A DNA stretch of 64,000 nucleotides, from contig NZ_JAMBOX010000006.1 of the NCBI RefSeq assembly GCF_023715785.1, positions 1 through 64,000 of the forward strand. Reading direction: 5' to 3'. The notes beneath the pieces were generated by a model. It worked only from the letters and a program-made list of their open reading frames with translations, was not told the origin of the DNA and made no database searches. Shown piece by piece: positions 52,035 through 61,635 of this stretch (position 1 is its first letter; each line of letters begins with the position of its first letter). The DNA comes from Neobacillus niacini. GTDB lineage: Bacteria; Bacillota; Bacilli; Bacillales; Cytobacillaceae. The position numbers were made by a program, and so were the translations under genes.

Positions 52035-53525
52035 TTAAGCCATAATGGTAGCAACACTCATTAGCACCATAACCACAATGGATAGCACCAATACTAATTT
52101 CCAAACATGCTTCAGATACGTGCTGTATGGGATACGGGCAATCGCCAACGCGCCCATGATGACCGCACTTGTTGGTGTAATCAAGTTGACGATCCCTGAT
52201 GCGCTTTGGTAAGCGGTAATCATGATGTCACGGCCAACACCGGCGAAGTCCGCCAATGGCGCCATAATCGGCATTGACAACGTTGCAAGTCCTGAAGTCG
52301 ATGGAACTAGGAAGGAAAGCGGCAGGTAGAATAAGTACGACAGGTTCGTAAACATCACGGAACCTATATTATCCAGCATGCCTTCGCCCCAATGCAGTAC
52401 AGTTGCGGTCATACCGCCAGCATCCATGACAACGGTGATGCCGCGGGAAATTCCGATGATAATGGCTACTCCAAGCAAGTCGCGCGCGCCATTGATGAAA
52501 GTACTTGTGAAATCCTCTTCACCCATTTTGTAAATGAACGCGATGATAATAGAGGCGGTTAAGAACAGCATCGTTAACTCGCCAAACCACCAGTCGCCTA
52601 GCGGAATCATGCCGCCAAGCAATTTTCCGATGAATGGAATTTTTCCTAAAGCATTTACCAAATCTTCAAAAATAGTAATATTAAATTTGTAAGCCCATGG
52701 AATAACGCCGAGAATCATGATGACAAAGGTTAGACCGAATACGGTGAGAACAGCTTTGCGTTTGCCTGTAAATTCAATGTCTTCATTTTTTTGATTTAAG
52801 AAATGCTTTTCGTTATCCTCTTTCATATTGGCAATAATCGATTTGGACGGGTCGTCTTTTACCTTTTTCGCATACCGCATGACGAACAGGATGGAGATAA
52901 TTAAGGTAACAACCAAGATTATAAGGCGAAGCAGCATGCCATCACCTATGGAAACGCCGGCAAATCCGGAAGCAATCCCGGTCGCAAACGGGTTAACTGT
53001 CGACCCCAAACAACCCACACCTGCACCAATCGCAATAATGGTTACCGCGGTCATCGCGTCATAACCCGCTGCGATTAGGACAGGAATTAAAATTGGATAG
53101 AAAGCAATCGTTTCTTCGGCCATCCCGTAGGTGGAACCACCGATCGCAAACAAGGTCATCAAAATCGGAATTAGCCATTGTTCCCGGCCCTTCAATTTCC
53201 GAATAACCCTCGTGACTCCGGCGTCAATCGCCCCGGTTTTCATGACAACCCCAAGGAATCCGCCAATGACCAGAACGAACAAGGCGATATCTTTTGCATC
53301 GAAAAATCCGTTAATCGGAGCGTTCAAAACTTCCCACAAACCTTGTGGTGTTTGGTCGGCACTCGGAAGCTGCTGGTATGTCCCGGAAACAGGGATTTCC
53401 GTCTCTGTCGCTTTGTCGACTTTTGTGTCATATTTTCCTCCCGGGATCACCCAGGTTAACGCCGCAATCACAACAATAATCAGGAATAATAACGTATAAG
53501 CGGTAGGCATTTTAAACTTTTTCAT
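52035..53525 (-). CDS. arcD: YfcC-family transporter, probable arginine/ornithine antiporter
   Basis: 496-aa polytopic membrane protein of the YfcC/DcuC-like family (about 12 helices; GGSTYGMAEETIAFYPIL near residue 130 and VPSTSGLATLSMPIMAPLAD near 400). In ADI operons such proteins take the ArcD role of exchanging arginine and ornithine; here this is inferred from position. ATG at 53525 (MKKFKMPTAYTLL) follows GGAGGAATT. Confidence 0.8.
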   Translation of the reverse strand: MKKFKMPTAYTLLFLIIVVIAALTWVIPGGKYDTKVDKATETEIPVSGTYQQLPSADQTPQGLWEVLNAPINGFFDAKDIALFVLVIGGFLGVVMKTGAIDAGVTRVIRKLKGREQWLIPILMTLFAIGGSTYGMAEETIAFYPILIPVLIAAGYDAMTAVTIIAIGAGVGCLGSTVNPFATGIASGFAGVSIGDGMLLRLIILVVTLIISILFVMRYAKKVKDDPSKSIIANMKEDNEKHFLNQKNEDIEFTGKRKAVLTVFGLTFVIMILGVIPWAYKFNITIFEDLVNALGKIPFIGKLLGGMIPLGDWWFGELTMLFLTASIIIAFIYKMGEEDFTSTFINGARDLLGVAIIIGISRGITVVMDAGGMTATVLHWGEGMLDNIGSVMFTNLSYLFYLPLSFLVPSTSGLATLSMPIMAPLADFAGVGRDIMITAYQSASGIVNLITPTSAVIMGALAIARIPYSTYLKHVWKLVLVLSIVVMVLMSVATIMA

Positions 53526-53594
53526 TTGGAATTCCTCCATTAAGATGGAATTGTATCTCACGGAGCGCGGTCGTCACTCCGCAAGAATGCAAGC

Positions 53595-54959
53595 CTATCG
53601 TGTTAATTGATAAATCGCCTTGGCGTAAATCAGCATTGCTTTGAACATTTCTTCCAGTTCGATGTGCTCATCTGGCTGATGCTCTGTTTTCGTTTGATTC
53701 GGGAACACCGCGCCGAAAGCTACAAAATTGTCCATCGCACGGGCATAGGTGGCTCCGCCGGAGGAAATCGGTTGTGATTCCATGTCACCGGTAACCTCTT
53801 GATAAACACCAATCAATGTCTTGATTAAAAAATCATCCTTTGGAATGTAGATGGATTTCAGATAATCGAATTCCTTATATTCCAGGCCGTATCCTGCTGC
53901 CGCTGCCGAAAGCTTCGCAACGATCTCTTCTTTATCCGCTGTGACCGGGATGCGAATGTCTATCGACAATCGTTCAACTTCCTCGTTTAACTCCAACTTT
54001 CCAACATTGAACTTCAACTTTCCGGAAGCTTCATCTTCACATTCTCCAAAAATCGCCGTTGCAAACGGGTCTTCCTTGACCAAATCATTGATAAACTCAA
54101 TTGTTTTTGAGGTGTAGCCGATTTGTTTTAGGGCTATGAGCAGGCGGTTAATCGCATTAATGCCTTTTTCGGTCACTTGGGCGTGAACAGATTTCCCGAG
54201 AACAGCAATTTGAAGATCATTTGTTTCATAGCCAAACCCTAGTTCATCTAATGCTGCTTGTAATTCTGCAAACTTAGGTCCACCGTATCGGGCTGTGTCA
54301 GGCACCGCGTTAAATGCATGACCACCAGTAATTCTTAAATCGGTTTCATTGCGGCCTTCAAGTGTGAGCTGCAGTAAACCTTTTTCAGCGTACACGAGCG
54401 GGAAAACAGAATCCGGGGTAAAGCCCATTGAAGGAATTTCCTCGATTTCACAATAGCGATTCATGCAGCGCCACAGTGTTTCTTCGTCAGTGCCGAAGAT
54501 AAACCGAACCCTCTTTTTAAAAATAACCCCAAGATTCATTAACGCTTTTACCGCAAATAACGCGGAGAGTGTCGGACCTTTGTCATCCTGGGTGCCGCGT
54601 CCGTACATTTTCCCGTCTTTGATAGCTGGCTGAAAGGGAGAAGACTCTACCCATTCATCCAGTTTTCCGGCAGGTACAACGTCGAGATGGCCGAGAACGC
54701 CAATCATTTCTTTGCCAGCACCAATCTCGGCATAGCCGTAATAGCCTTTCGGATCGTAAAAAGTTCTGAACCCAAGCTTCTCACAGATTTCAAGGGTCTT
54801 TCTTAACGCACGGTCGATATCACGGCCAAACGGGAACCCGTCCTCGCCCTCATTGATGACACTTGGAATTTTCACCAGCTCCATCAACGCCTGATGGAAG
54901 TCACTTTCAATTTTTCGAAGCTCCGGAATGAAAGATTCGGAGATATTATTCATTGGCAT
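53595..54959 (-). CDS. M20 family dipeptidase (PepV/Sapep-like)
   Basis: 454-aa zinc peptidase. Metal ligands in GVLGHLDVVPAG near residue 73 and YGRGTQDDKGP near 104, catalytic Glu in GTDEETLW near 140, and the last His in KTEHQPDEHIELEEM near the C-terminus. Placed between argF and the transporter, it may release arginine from peptides or dipeptides for the ADI pathway. Start: ATG at 54959, or at 54953, which has better spacing to GGAG. Confidence 0.85.
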   Translation of the reverse strand: MPMNNISESFIPELRKIESDFHQALMELVKIPSVINEGEDGFPFGRDIDRALRKTLEICEKLGFRTFYDPKGYYGYAEIGAGKEMIGVLGHLDVVPAGKLDEWVESSPFQPAIKDGKMYGRGTQDDKGPTLSALFAVKALMNLGVIFKKRVRFIFGTDEETLWRCMNRYCEIEEIPSMGFTPDSVFPLVYAEKGLLQLTLEGRNETDLRITGGHAFNAVPDTARYGGPKFAELQAALDELGFGYETNDLQIAVLGKSVHAQVTEKGINAINRLLIALKQIGYTSKTIEFINDLVKEDPFATAIFGECEDEASGKLKFNVGKLELNEEVERLSIDIRIPVTADKEEIVAKLSAAAAGYGLEYKEFDYLKSIYIPKDDFLIKTLIGVYQEVTGDMESQPISSGGATYARAMDNFVAFGAVFPNQTKTEHQPDEHIELEEMFKAMLIYAKAIYQLTR

Positions 54960-55010
54960 GCTCCAAGGATTCCTCCTTTTTAAAGGAATTTTCTTAAAAC
55001 GCAAGTAGTA

Positions 55011-55285
55011 TTATCTTATCCGCAAGTTGGGAGTGCATATCCGAAAGTTAGGGTAGCTTATCCGCAAGTTAGAAGTGCGTATCCGCAAATTAGGGTAGCT
55101 TATCTGCAAGTAAACCGCTAACTTCGAGAGTAAATTCGAGTTATCTGAGAGAAACGCACTCTCATCCACGAGTAAATTACCATATCTGACAGTAAAACAA
55201 GCTTATCCGACAGAAAGAGATCCTATCCGACAGTTAAGCAAGCTCATCCGACAGTAACGAAACCCCATCCGACAGCAAACTCGCC
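55011..55285 (-). repeat. Tandem array between M20 peptidase and argF, core TATCCGCAAGTTAG / TATCCGACAGTAA
   Basis: About thirteen units start at 55017, 55038, 55059, 55080, 55101, ~55122, 55142, 55163, 55183, 55204, 55224, 55245 and 55266, spaced 20 or 21 bp. The first five have TATCCGCAAGTTAG, the last six TATCCGACAG. Read with transcription (minus strand) the core is TTGCGGATA or CTGTCGGATA. Confidence 0.93.
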
Positions 55286-55340
55286 AACCACCTCAGAAAG
55301 AGGAGAAGGAGCAAATCTCCATCTCCTCCTAAAAACTCCA

Positions 55341-56351
55341 CTATTCTAGTTTACCCAAAGTAGCCGCCATTACTGCTTTAATGGTGTGCATTCTGTTTTC
55401 AGCCTGGTCAAACACCTTGGAGTGCTGGCTGCGGAAGACTTCGTCGGTTACTTCCATTTCAGGCAGGCCATGCTTTTCATGGATAGCGCGGCCATAGCTT
55501 GTTTCAAGGTCATGGAACGCAGGCAGACAGTGCAAGAAAATCATATTGTCGTTGCTGGTCTTCCTAACCATTTCCATGTTGACTTGATATGGAGAGAGAA
55601 GCTTGATTCTTTCCGCGAACTTGTCTTCTTCACCCATGGATACCCATACATCTGTGTAAATGACGTCAGCACCGGCCACACCTTCGTCGACATTGCTGGT
55701 GATGGTCACACGGCCGCCGGATTCAACAGCAAATTTTTCAGCAATCGCCACGATTTCAGCATCTGGGAACAGGGACTCAGGAGTGACGATGCGAACATCC
55801 ATACCAACAAGTGCGCCGCCGACAAGCAAGCTGTTGGCCACGTTGTTGCGGCCATCGCCTGCATAGACAAACTTGATGCCTTCCAAGCGGCCGAAGTTTT
55901 CTTTTACTGTTAAAAAGTCAGCAAGTGTTTGGGTTGGATGCCATTGGTCAGTCAACCCGTTCCATACTGGTACGCCGGAATGCTCAGCAAGCATGTCAAC
56001 TTTCTTGTGTTCAAAGCCGCGGAATTCGATCCCGTCAAACATACGGCCAAGAACTTTAGCTGTGTCTTCAATGGATTCCTTTTTGCCCAACTGGATGTCG
56101 TCTTTTCCTAAATATTCTGGGTGTGCTCCAAGGTCGATACAAGCCACAGTAAAGGCGCAGCGAGTACGTGTCGATGGTTTTTCAAAAAGCAATGCAATGT
56201 TCTTGCCGGCCAAATAACGATGTGGAATGCCGTGCTTCTTCTCATCCTTCAGTTTCATGGCCAAATCGATGAAATATAAGAACTCTTCTTTAGAAAAATC
56301 CATTTCGCGAAGAAAGCTTTTTCCATATAAATTAGGTGCAACTGCAAACAT
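55341..56351 (-). CDS. argF: Ornithine carbamoyltransferase, catabolic
   Basis: Second step of the ADI pathway: citrulline plus phosphate gives ornithine and carbamoyl phosphate (often called arcB). 336 aa. Carbamoyl-phosphate site [12 protein letters not shown] near residue 54, HPTQ near 135 and the ornithine site HCLPAFHD near 270. ATG at 56351 follows AAAGGAGC; the in-frame extension to 56408 overlaps the arcA end region. Confidence 0.95.
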   Translation of the reverse strand: MFAVAPNLYGKSFLREMDFSKEEFLYFIDLAMKLKDEKKHGIPHRYLAGKNIALLFEKPSTRTRCAFTVACIDLGAHPEYLGKDDIQLGKKESIEDTAKVLGRMFDGIEFRGFEHKKVDMLAEHSGVPVWNGLTDQWHPTQTLADFLTVKENFGRLEGIKFVYAGDGRNNVANSLLVGGALVGMDVRIVTPESLFPDAEIVAIAEKFAVESGGRVTITSNVDEGVAGADVIYTDVWVSMGEEDKFAERIKLLSPYQVNMEMVRKTSNDNMIFLHCLPAFHDLETSYGRAIHEKHGLPEMEVTDEVFRSQHSKVFDQAENRMHTIKAVMAATLGKLE

Positions 56352-56425
56352 TTGAATCTGCTCCTTTAAATTGTTTTTTTTGAAAAATTCATCCCTGGCC
56401 GGCATCAAACCGGCCGCTTCCTTTA

Positions 56426-57709
56426 CTAGCGAAGATCCTCACGCACAATCGGCATGCTCATGCAGCGTGGGCCCCCACGACCTCGGGACAATTCCGAGCT
56501 GGCAATTTCAAGCACTTCAATGCCGTATGAGCGCAATAACTCATTGGAAATGTAGTTTCGGTCGTAAGTAACGACAACACCAGGTGCAATGGCCAACGTG
56601 TTGGAGCCATCATTCCATTGCTCACGGGATGCCGCAATTTCGTCGCCGCCACCGCAAGGAATCAAAACAAGCTCATCAAGATTCAGCACTTCTTTTAACG
56701 CTTCCTGAAGGTTGGTGCGATGCGTAATATTTACATGCTCCTCATCCGGTCCTTTTTCAAGAATGTAGACATTCATATTGCCGGTTGGGCCTTGGATTTC
56801 TGGGTGAATCGTAAACTTGTCGTAATCCACCATCGTAAACACGGTGTCAAGATGCATAAACGCGCGGCATTTTGGAATTTCTACGGCCACAACCTTTTTA
56901 AAGTTAGATTGCTTTTTGAACAAATTTAAAGCCAATTTTTCAATGGCTCTCGCCGAAGTCCGGGCAGAAACCCCAATCGCTATCACTTCATCACTTAGTA
57001 CCAATTCGTCGCCGCCCTCAATCGAGAAGCCGAAGTCGCGGTCCAGCCAGACTGGAATGTCGTGGCCTGCAAAGCGTGGATGATACTTAATGATATATTG
57101 CATGAATAAGGATTCGCGGCGCCGTGCCGGTTCGCGCATTTTGTTAATCGACAAGCCGTTTCCGATGCTTGCTGCCGGGTCACGGGTGAAATAAAGGTTC
57201 GGCATCGGATCAAGATAGAATGGATAATGATCCTCCATCAGCTCGTATAGGTGAGATTTCTTGCTCGGCTCAATTTCTTTTTTCAAAATCCCTGACATCA
57301 CTTTGTCGACCATGCCGGCAGTCGTGAACGAATGTAAATAATCTCTCAATACGCTGGAAGCCCCGTTGACATTCGCCTTGCTTTCTCGTAAAATATCATC
57401 AATGAATTGTTTTTTTATCTCTGGATTACTCAGGGTTTCAACAACCAATTTTTCGAGGTATAGGACTTCTATGCCTCTATTTTTTAATGTCTCGGCAAAA
57501 TAGTCATGCTCTCTCTGAATGATTGGCAAATAGGGAATATCGTCAAACAATAATTGCTGCAGATATTCAGGGGTAAGATTCTCGACTTCCTTGCCAGGGC
57601 GCTTTACTAAAACGGTTCGAAGGGTACCGATTTCTGATGTCACATGGATCGGATGCTTCAGCTGGTTTTGTGTATGCTTCGGAGAAGTCAGTTCCAGGAT
57701 ACTGCTCAT
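56426..57709 (-). CDS. arcA: Arginine deiminase
   Basis: Hydrolyses arginine to citrulline and ammonia, opening the fermentative ADI route. 427 aa. Catalytic Cys in GGPRCMSMP close to the C-terminus, FTRDPA near 174, the IEGGDEL segment near 228 and HLDTVF near 288. First structural gene of the operon. AAAGGAGGAAG ribosome site. Upstream there is a Crp-like and an ARG-box-like palindrome. Confidence 0.97.
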   Translation of the reverse strand: MSSILELTSPKHTQNQLKHPIHVTSEIGTLRTVLVKRPGKEVENLTPEYLQQLLFDDIPYLPIIQREHDYFAETLKNRGIEVLYLEKLVVETLSNPEIKKQFIDDILRESKANVNGASSVLRDYLHSFTTAGMVDKVMSGILKKEIEPSKKSHLYELMEDHYPFYLDPMPNLYFTRDPAASIGNGLSINKMREPARRRESLFMQYIIKYHPRFAGHDIPVWLDRDFGFSIEGGDELVLSDEVIAIGVSARTSARAIEKLALNLFKKQSNFKKVVAVEIPKCRAFMHLDTVFTMVDYDKFTIHPEIQGPTGNMNVYILEKGPDEEHVNITHRTNLQEALKEVLNLDELVLIPCGGGDEIAASREQWNDGSNTLAIAPGVVVTYDRNYISNELLRSYGIEVLEIASSELSRGRGGPRCMSMPIVREDLR

Positions 57710-57753
57710 TATTTTTCTTCCTCCTTTTAATTAACTATCCTTTCTACACCTTC

Positions 57754-57759
57754 ATTGTA
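57754..57759 (-). promoter_or_regulatory. arcA -10 element
   Basis: TACAAT on the minus strand; no good -35, as expected for an activator-dependent promoter. Confidence 0.5.
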
Positions 57760-57781
57760 AGCGATAACAGCCTCATGCTTT

Positions 57782-57797
57782 TGTAACCGATCTAACA
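57782..57797. promoter_or_regulatory. Probable ArcR (Crp/Fnr-type) site
   Basis: TGTTA-N6-TTACA on the minus strand, like the Crp/Fnr consensus TGTGA-N6-TCACA. Its centre is about 42 bp before the start site predicted from the -10 element, the classical activation position. Confidence 0.65.
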
Positions 57798-57847
57798 CCC
57801 CATCTGTTAAAGTCCTTACGTTTTTTTGTTGACCTCCTTAAATGGCC

Positions 57848-57863
57848 ATGCATGTTTATGCAA
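57848..57863. promoter_or_regulatory. Probable ARG box
   Basis: CTGCAT-GTTT-ATGCAA, an inverted repeat with the layout of ArgR/AhrC operator boxes (TGNAT-N4-ATNCA), about 108 bp upstream of the predicted arcA start site. Confidence 0.6.
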
Positions 57864-57994
57864 AATCTTATACATTTCGACATTGTCAAGGGGGATTTCT
57901 TGCATATCGATTGAATGACAAATATAGTTCACAACTGAAGTTCTAATTTTCTGAAAAATGAGCATAAAAAAAGACCAGCACTGAGAGCCGCCCC

Positions 57995-58687
57995 TTAATG
58001 GAAATATTCAGGTTGATGAAATCGGATTTTCTTGCAATCAACGGAAATGACTTGCTCCCGTTTTAATTGATTCATGAATAAACTGACCGTTTCCCTGGTT
58101 GTCCCCGATATTTTGGCGATATTGGCGGCAGTTAGCGGACAAGGGATGACGATTTCGCCGTCGGCCTTAACCCCAAGATCCTCCATTAAAAATTGCAGCG
58201 TATGCAAAACACGGTCTTGGGCGTTCGGGACAAGAATTTTTTGCACCCTCTTTTGATGAAGAATTAAAATATCGGACAGTTTGGAAATAACGTGGAATAA
58301 AAGTTTTGGGTGTGTTTTAATCAAATTTTCTAACACATGTGTCTCCATAAAGTAAAGATACACATCGGTCACTGCAATCGCAGTGTCCTGGTAGGCTTTA
58401 TCCTGAAACAAGCCGCCATACGGAAACATCTGATTTTTTTTAATAAAATCAAGATAAAGCATGCTGCCATCCTCGCTGCTCCGCTCATACATTACGTATC
58501 CGTCCATCAAAAAGTAGATTTTATCTCGGGGATCACCCTGCGTGAACAAGCGTTGATGTTTCTTGTAGCTGCGAAAATAAAAATAGGGCAAATATTTTTG
58601 CAGGGTTTTGGTTTGCAAGCCTTTTAAGATATCAAACTGGTTCAAATCATAAAGCGCATCCATATGAATCACGTTGGAGTTGAGCAT
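57995..58687 (-). CDS. arcR: Crp/Fnr-family regulator ArcR
   Basis: 230 aa. N-terminal cyclic-nucleotide-type beta-barrel (KHQRLFTQGDPRDKIYFLMDG near 40) and C-terminal winged HTH (TAANIAKISGTTRETVSLFM near 185). No Cys cluster for an iron-sulphur centre, unlike Fnr. In B. licheniformis ArcR activates the ADI operon under anaerobiosis. The gene lies directly upstream of arcA on the same strand. Confidence 0.88.
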   Translation of the reverse strand: MLNSNVIHMDALYDLNQFDILKGLQTKTLQKYLPYFYFRSYKKHQRLFTQGDPRDKIYFLMDGYVMYERSSEDGSMLYLDFIKKNQMFPYGGLFQDKAYQDTAIAVTDVYLYFMETHVLENLIKTHPKLLFHVISKLSDILILHQKRVQKILVPNAQDRVLHTLQFLMEDLGVKADGEIVIPCPLTAANIAKISGTTRETVSLFMNQLKREQVISVDCKKIRFHQPEYFH

Positions 58688-58714
58688 GTGGCATTCTCCT
58701 TTCGGTGTGAATCA

Positions 58715-59167
58715 TTATTTTTTCAATAACTCAAGCTGCTGCTTAAGCTTAAGCGAATCGCGGGGGGAGCGGCAGATAATCAGGCAGGTATCATTGCCAC
58801 AGACCGTTCCGGCCTTGCCGTCAAGCTCCATCGAATCGAGGAGCGCACCGAAAGAATGGGCATGGCCTGGCAATGTTTTAATGATAATGAAGTAGTTAAT
58901 AACCTCCATGCTGACAAGGGCATCCCTAAACTTGTGCCGCAGCTTTTCTGAATTTAAATGTTCCTGATCGACTTTAAAGCTATATTTAGGCGTACCATCC
59001 TTGGAAGGAACCTTGATTAGCTGTAAGGACCGGATATCCCGTGAAATCGTCGCCTGTGTCACACTTAAACCGCTTTCATAAAGCAACTGTTGCAATTCTT
59101 CCTGGGTTTTCACCTCTTGTTCAGTAATCAGTTCAGATATAAGCTGTAAACGCATCTCTCTATTCAT
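58715..59167 (-). CDS. argR: Arginine repressor ArgR/AhrC
   Basis: 150 aa. N-terminal winged HTH (VTQATISRDIRSLQLIKVP near residue 36) and C-terminal arginine-binding, hexamerising domain with GTVCGNDTCLIICRS near 118. Located in the ADI cluster, it is probably the ADI-specific paralogue rather than the AhrC of the recN locus; this cannot be settled here. Confidence 0.93.
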   Translation of the reverse strand: MNREMRLQLISELITEQEVKTQEELQQLLYESGLSVTQATISRDIRSLQLIKVPSKDGTPKYSFKVDQEHLNSEKLRHKFRDALVSMEVINYFIIIKTLPGHAHSFGALLDSMELDGKAGTVCGNDTCLIICRSPRDSLKLKQQLELLKK

Positions 59168-59336
59168 AGGCGGAACCCGCTTTCATAGTGGTCTCATTTA
59201 TAGCATATGGCTAAATTCTTCTAATTGAAATGGATAAATGGTGAACATATTTTGAAGGATTTGGGAACGGTTTACATCATAACATTGTCATATGAAGCTA
59301 TCAAAAAAGTGCTGCTACAAAATTTAATCTAAACCA

Positions 59337-59363
59337 ACAAAAAACACTGCCAAACGAGTGGCA
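59337..59363 (-). terminator. Terminator of the TadG-like gene
   Basis: CTGCCA/TGGCAG stem; on the minus strand followed by GTGTTTTTTG. Confidence 0.8.
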
Positions 59364-59374
59364 GCGAGCATTTT

Positions 59375-60238
59375 CTACTCAATTAATTTTGAAGTATCAC
59401 CCTTAGGTAAAACACCGGCAGATATATCATATACTTTCATAAACTTTAAGGTAACAATTTTATTTTTAACTTCAACGATTTCACATTCTAAAAGAACCGT
59501 ATCTTTAAGTGGAATTAGATCTTTGTTCTTCAATTCTTCCGAACCTTTCTTTTGGTAAACTCCAGAATCTATTACCTTGTTTGACAAACTAAACAAATAT
59601 ACAGTTCTGCCCACTTTCAATATATTATCCAACGCAGCATTAATACTGTTATCTTTCCCTTTTTTAAACATAATGGATCCATCTTGGTACTTAACTTTGA
59701 TACTAGTATTATCTTTCGAAATAACTAAATCATCATTATGGATTCTTTCCTTATCACCAGGGTCGACTTTATTCCAAGCTTTAAGTATTGTACCTTCTGC
59801 CCCGTATTTGTTATCCAGATTTATAAAAGGTAATGCCTCTCCATCCCATTTATCGTTTTGAGCTACTGCACGAGCTGGTATATCTGTGCTCGTAAATCCC
59901 AAAACTCTTGCAAAAGTAAATGAAACCTTTCTTGTCAAATTAACCTCAATCTTGGTTGTGTCACCTTGATAAGAAGAATTAATGGAAGTAATCTCTGCCT
60001 GTTTGACTCCATTTTCTTTAGCGTATGCTTCTGCAGAGATTCTAGAAGTGCTTGCATTTGGTAGTTCCTGAGCCCCTGCTAATGCTGCGGCATCTGCAGC
60101 CTTCTGAAGGTCCGATTTTGTAGCATATAATCTTCCGCCATCAATTGCTACTCCTGCAAATCCGATTAATACTGCTAACATTACAGCAATAAGGACCAAT
60201 GATTGACCTTTTTCCTCATAAAGAAATATTTTATACAA
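59375..60238 (-). CDS. TadG-like pilus-assembly (pseudopilin) protein
   Basis: 287 aa. A prepilin-like N-terminus (EEKG-QSLVLIAVMLAVLIG) where the processing site follows Gly, then GRLYATKSDLQKAADAAALAGAQEL, the TadG/Flp-associated signature. The C-terminal half is a soluble domain I do not recognise. The start is TTG at 60238 after GAGAGGGGA. Divergent from the pilin and other tad genes. Confidence 0.8.
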   Translation of the reverse strand: MYKIFLYEEKGQSLVLIAVMLAVLIGFAGVAIDGGRLYATKSDLQKAADAAALAGAQELPNASTSRISAEAYAKENGVKQAEITSINSSYQGDTTKIEVNLTRKVSFTFARVLGFTSTDIPARAVAQNDKWDGEALPFINLDNKYGAEGTILKAWNKVDPGDKERIHNDDLVISKDNTSIKVKYQDGSIMFKKGKDNSINAALDNILKVGRTVYLFSLSNKVIDSGVYQKKGSEELKNKDLIPLKDTVLLECEIVEVKNKIVTLKFMKVYDISAGVLPKGDTSKLIE

Positions 60239-60307
60239 TAGATATTCCCCTCTCTTTTGTTCTATATAATGAATTATAATTTTAAAGTTATAACTTAGAG
60301 TTTTTAA

Positions 60308-60649
60308 TTATTTCCCAAGGTTCGAAAAATGGATAATGCAACCGTTTTTAATCCCTAATTTTTCGGTCGATCCTGCTGGGAGTTCAAGTGTAGAATAAGC
60401 ATATTTTAAAGGTTTTGTCATTCTCCAGGGCTTTAAATGCTGATATACTCTAACTACTACATTTTGTTTATTAAGCAGAACAATATCAATTGGAAACCTC
60501 ATAAAAAACATATGCACTGCGTTACAAGGCACAATCCAGAGTCCTTCACTTTTAATAGGTTCCTTTCGAAACATTAATCCTTTTAACCTAGTGGAAAAGG
60601 AATCTGCCACTTTTATTCTAAAAGGAATATTAATTTTGCTTCCTTTCAT
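60308..60649 (-). CDS. DUF192 protein
   Basis: 113 aa of the DUF192 family. Typical segments KGLMFRKEP near residue 23, VHMFFMRFPIDIVLL near 47, and LELPAGSTEKLGIKNG near 85. The function of the family is unknown. ATG at 60649 follows GGAGGAG. It appears to be transcribed with the TadG-like gene. Confidence 0.85.
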   Translation of the reverse strand: MKGSKINIPFRIKVADSFSTRLKGLMFRKEPIKSEGLWIVPCNAVHMFFMRFPIDIVLLNKQNVVVRVYQHLKPWRMTKPLKYAYSTLELPAGSTEKLGIKNGCIIHFSNLGK

Positions 60650-60882
60650 ATTAAAACTCCTCCATTTTGTTATTAATTTCATTATATTAAACTTGATGTT
60701 CTTTTAAAAGAACAAAATATTAAGAAAAAGCAAGAAAATCAAAGGGTTATCTAGAAAACTATAATAAAGTACGATAAAACGAACAAAAATGAGAGTTTTC
60801 AAAATTTATCGTTCAATATATATTAAAATTAAGTTTCAAATACAGAACAAAAAAACCGTAAATTATTAAAGGAGGAAATGAA

Positions 60883-61056
60883 ATGCTAGAAAAAATTAAG
60901 AATTTAGTTGTTGAAGAAGAAGGACAAGCCTTAACCGAGTATGGATTGATTATTGGATTAATTGTAGTTGGTTGTGTAGCATTGCTAGCAACTCTAGGCA
61001 CAAAAATATCTGGTTGGTTTAGTGAGATTACTACTGCTATAGAGAAAAAACAATAA
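60883..61056 (+). CDS. flp: Flp-type pilin
   Basis: 57 aa. Short positive leader, then EEEG-QALTEYGLIIGLIVVG: cleavage after Gly, Glu at +5 and Tyr at +6 as in Flp pilins. One hydrophobic helix and a short polar tail. AAAGGAGG lies upstream. It is the major structural subunit expected for the Tad genes around it. Confidence 0.93.
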   Translation: MLEKIKNLVVEEEGQALTEYGLIIGLIVVGCVALLATLGTKISGWFSEITTAIEKKQ

Positions 61057-61065
61057 TCCGTAATT

Positions 61066-61101
61066 AGCCCTGCTTTTCAGGCTTGAGAAGCGGGGTTTTT
61101 C
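61066..61101 (+). terminator. Terminator after the pilin gene
   Basis: CCCTGCTT/AAGCGGGG stem then T5. It probably lets pilin be made in excess over the assembly genes. Confidence 0.8.
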
Positions 61102-61122
61102 AATAAAAAGGGGGAGCAATAA

Positions 61123-61635
61123 TTGGTAAATGTAATATTAATAATTATTCTTTTGATTTGTTTATTTACCGATTTAAAATATCGCAAAATATTTAATATA
61201 ATCACTATCCCTACCATTATTTTTGCAGTTATTCATAATAGCTTAATCGCGGGTTATGAAGGTTTTCTTTTTAGCGCGAAGGGCTTTTTTGTTGGCTTAA
61301 TTGTATTTTTAATACCTTATTTACTGGGCGGAATGGGTGCTGGAGACGTGAAGCTAATGGCAGCCATAGGGGCATTAATGGGAACAAGCTTTGTATTTTA
61401 TTCTTTTATTTATACCGGATTGATTGGCGGCTTTATAGCAATTGTTTTAATCGTTAAAAATAATGGTTTAAAAAACTTAATTAAATCATTAATTTTTAAT
61501 GTTGTTTTTTTTAGAAGTAATCTTGGGTCTATAATTTTTCCTATAGGTAAAGAAAAAAGTCGAATTTTATTTCCTTACGGCATTGCTATTGTTCTAGGTA
61601 CTTTATGTACGCTAATCTGGGGTGGATATAAATGA
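61123..61635 (+). CDS. Prepilin peptidase (TadV/CpaA-type, family A24)
   Basis: 170-aa membrane aspartic peptidase. The two catalytic Asp regions are seen: FTDLKYRKI near residue 18 and GMGAGDVKLMAA near 70. TTG start after GGGGGAGC. Presumably cleaves the Flp pilin and the TadE/TadG pseudopilins. Overlaps tadE by 4 bp. Confidence 0.9.
   Translation: MVNVILIIILLICLFTDLKYRKIFNIITIPTIIFAVIHNSLIAGYEGFLFSAKGFFVGLIVFLIPYLLGGMGAGDVKLMAAIGALMGTSFVFYSFIYTGLIGGFIAIVLIVKNNGLKNLIKSLIFNVVFFRSNLGSIIFPIGKEKSRILFPYGIAIVLGTLCTLIWGGYK

Noticed and set aside
57782..57797. cre site for CcpA
   Set aside because: Partly resembles cre, but the symmetric 16-bp TGTNA-N6-TNACA layout, spacing and neighbouring arcR fit a Crp/Fnr site better.
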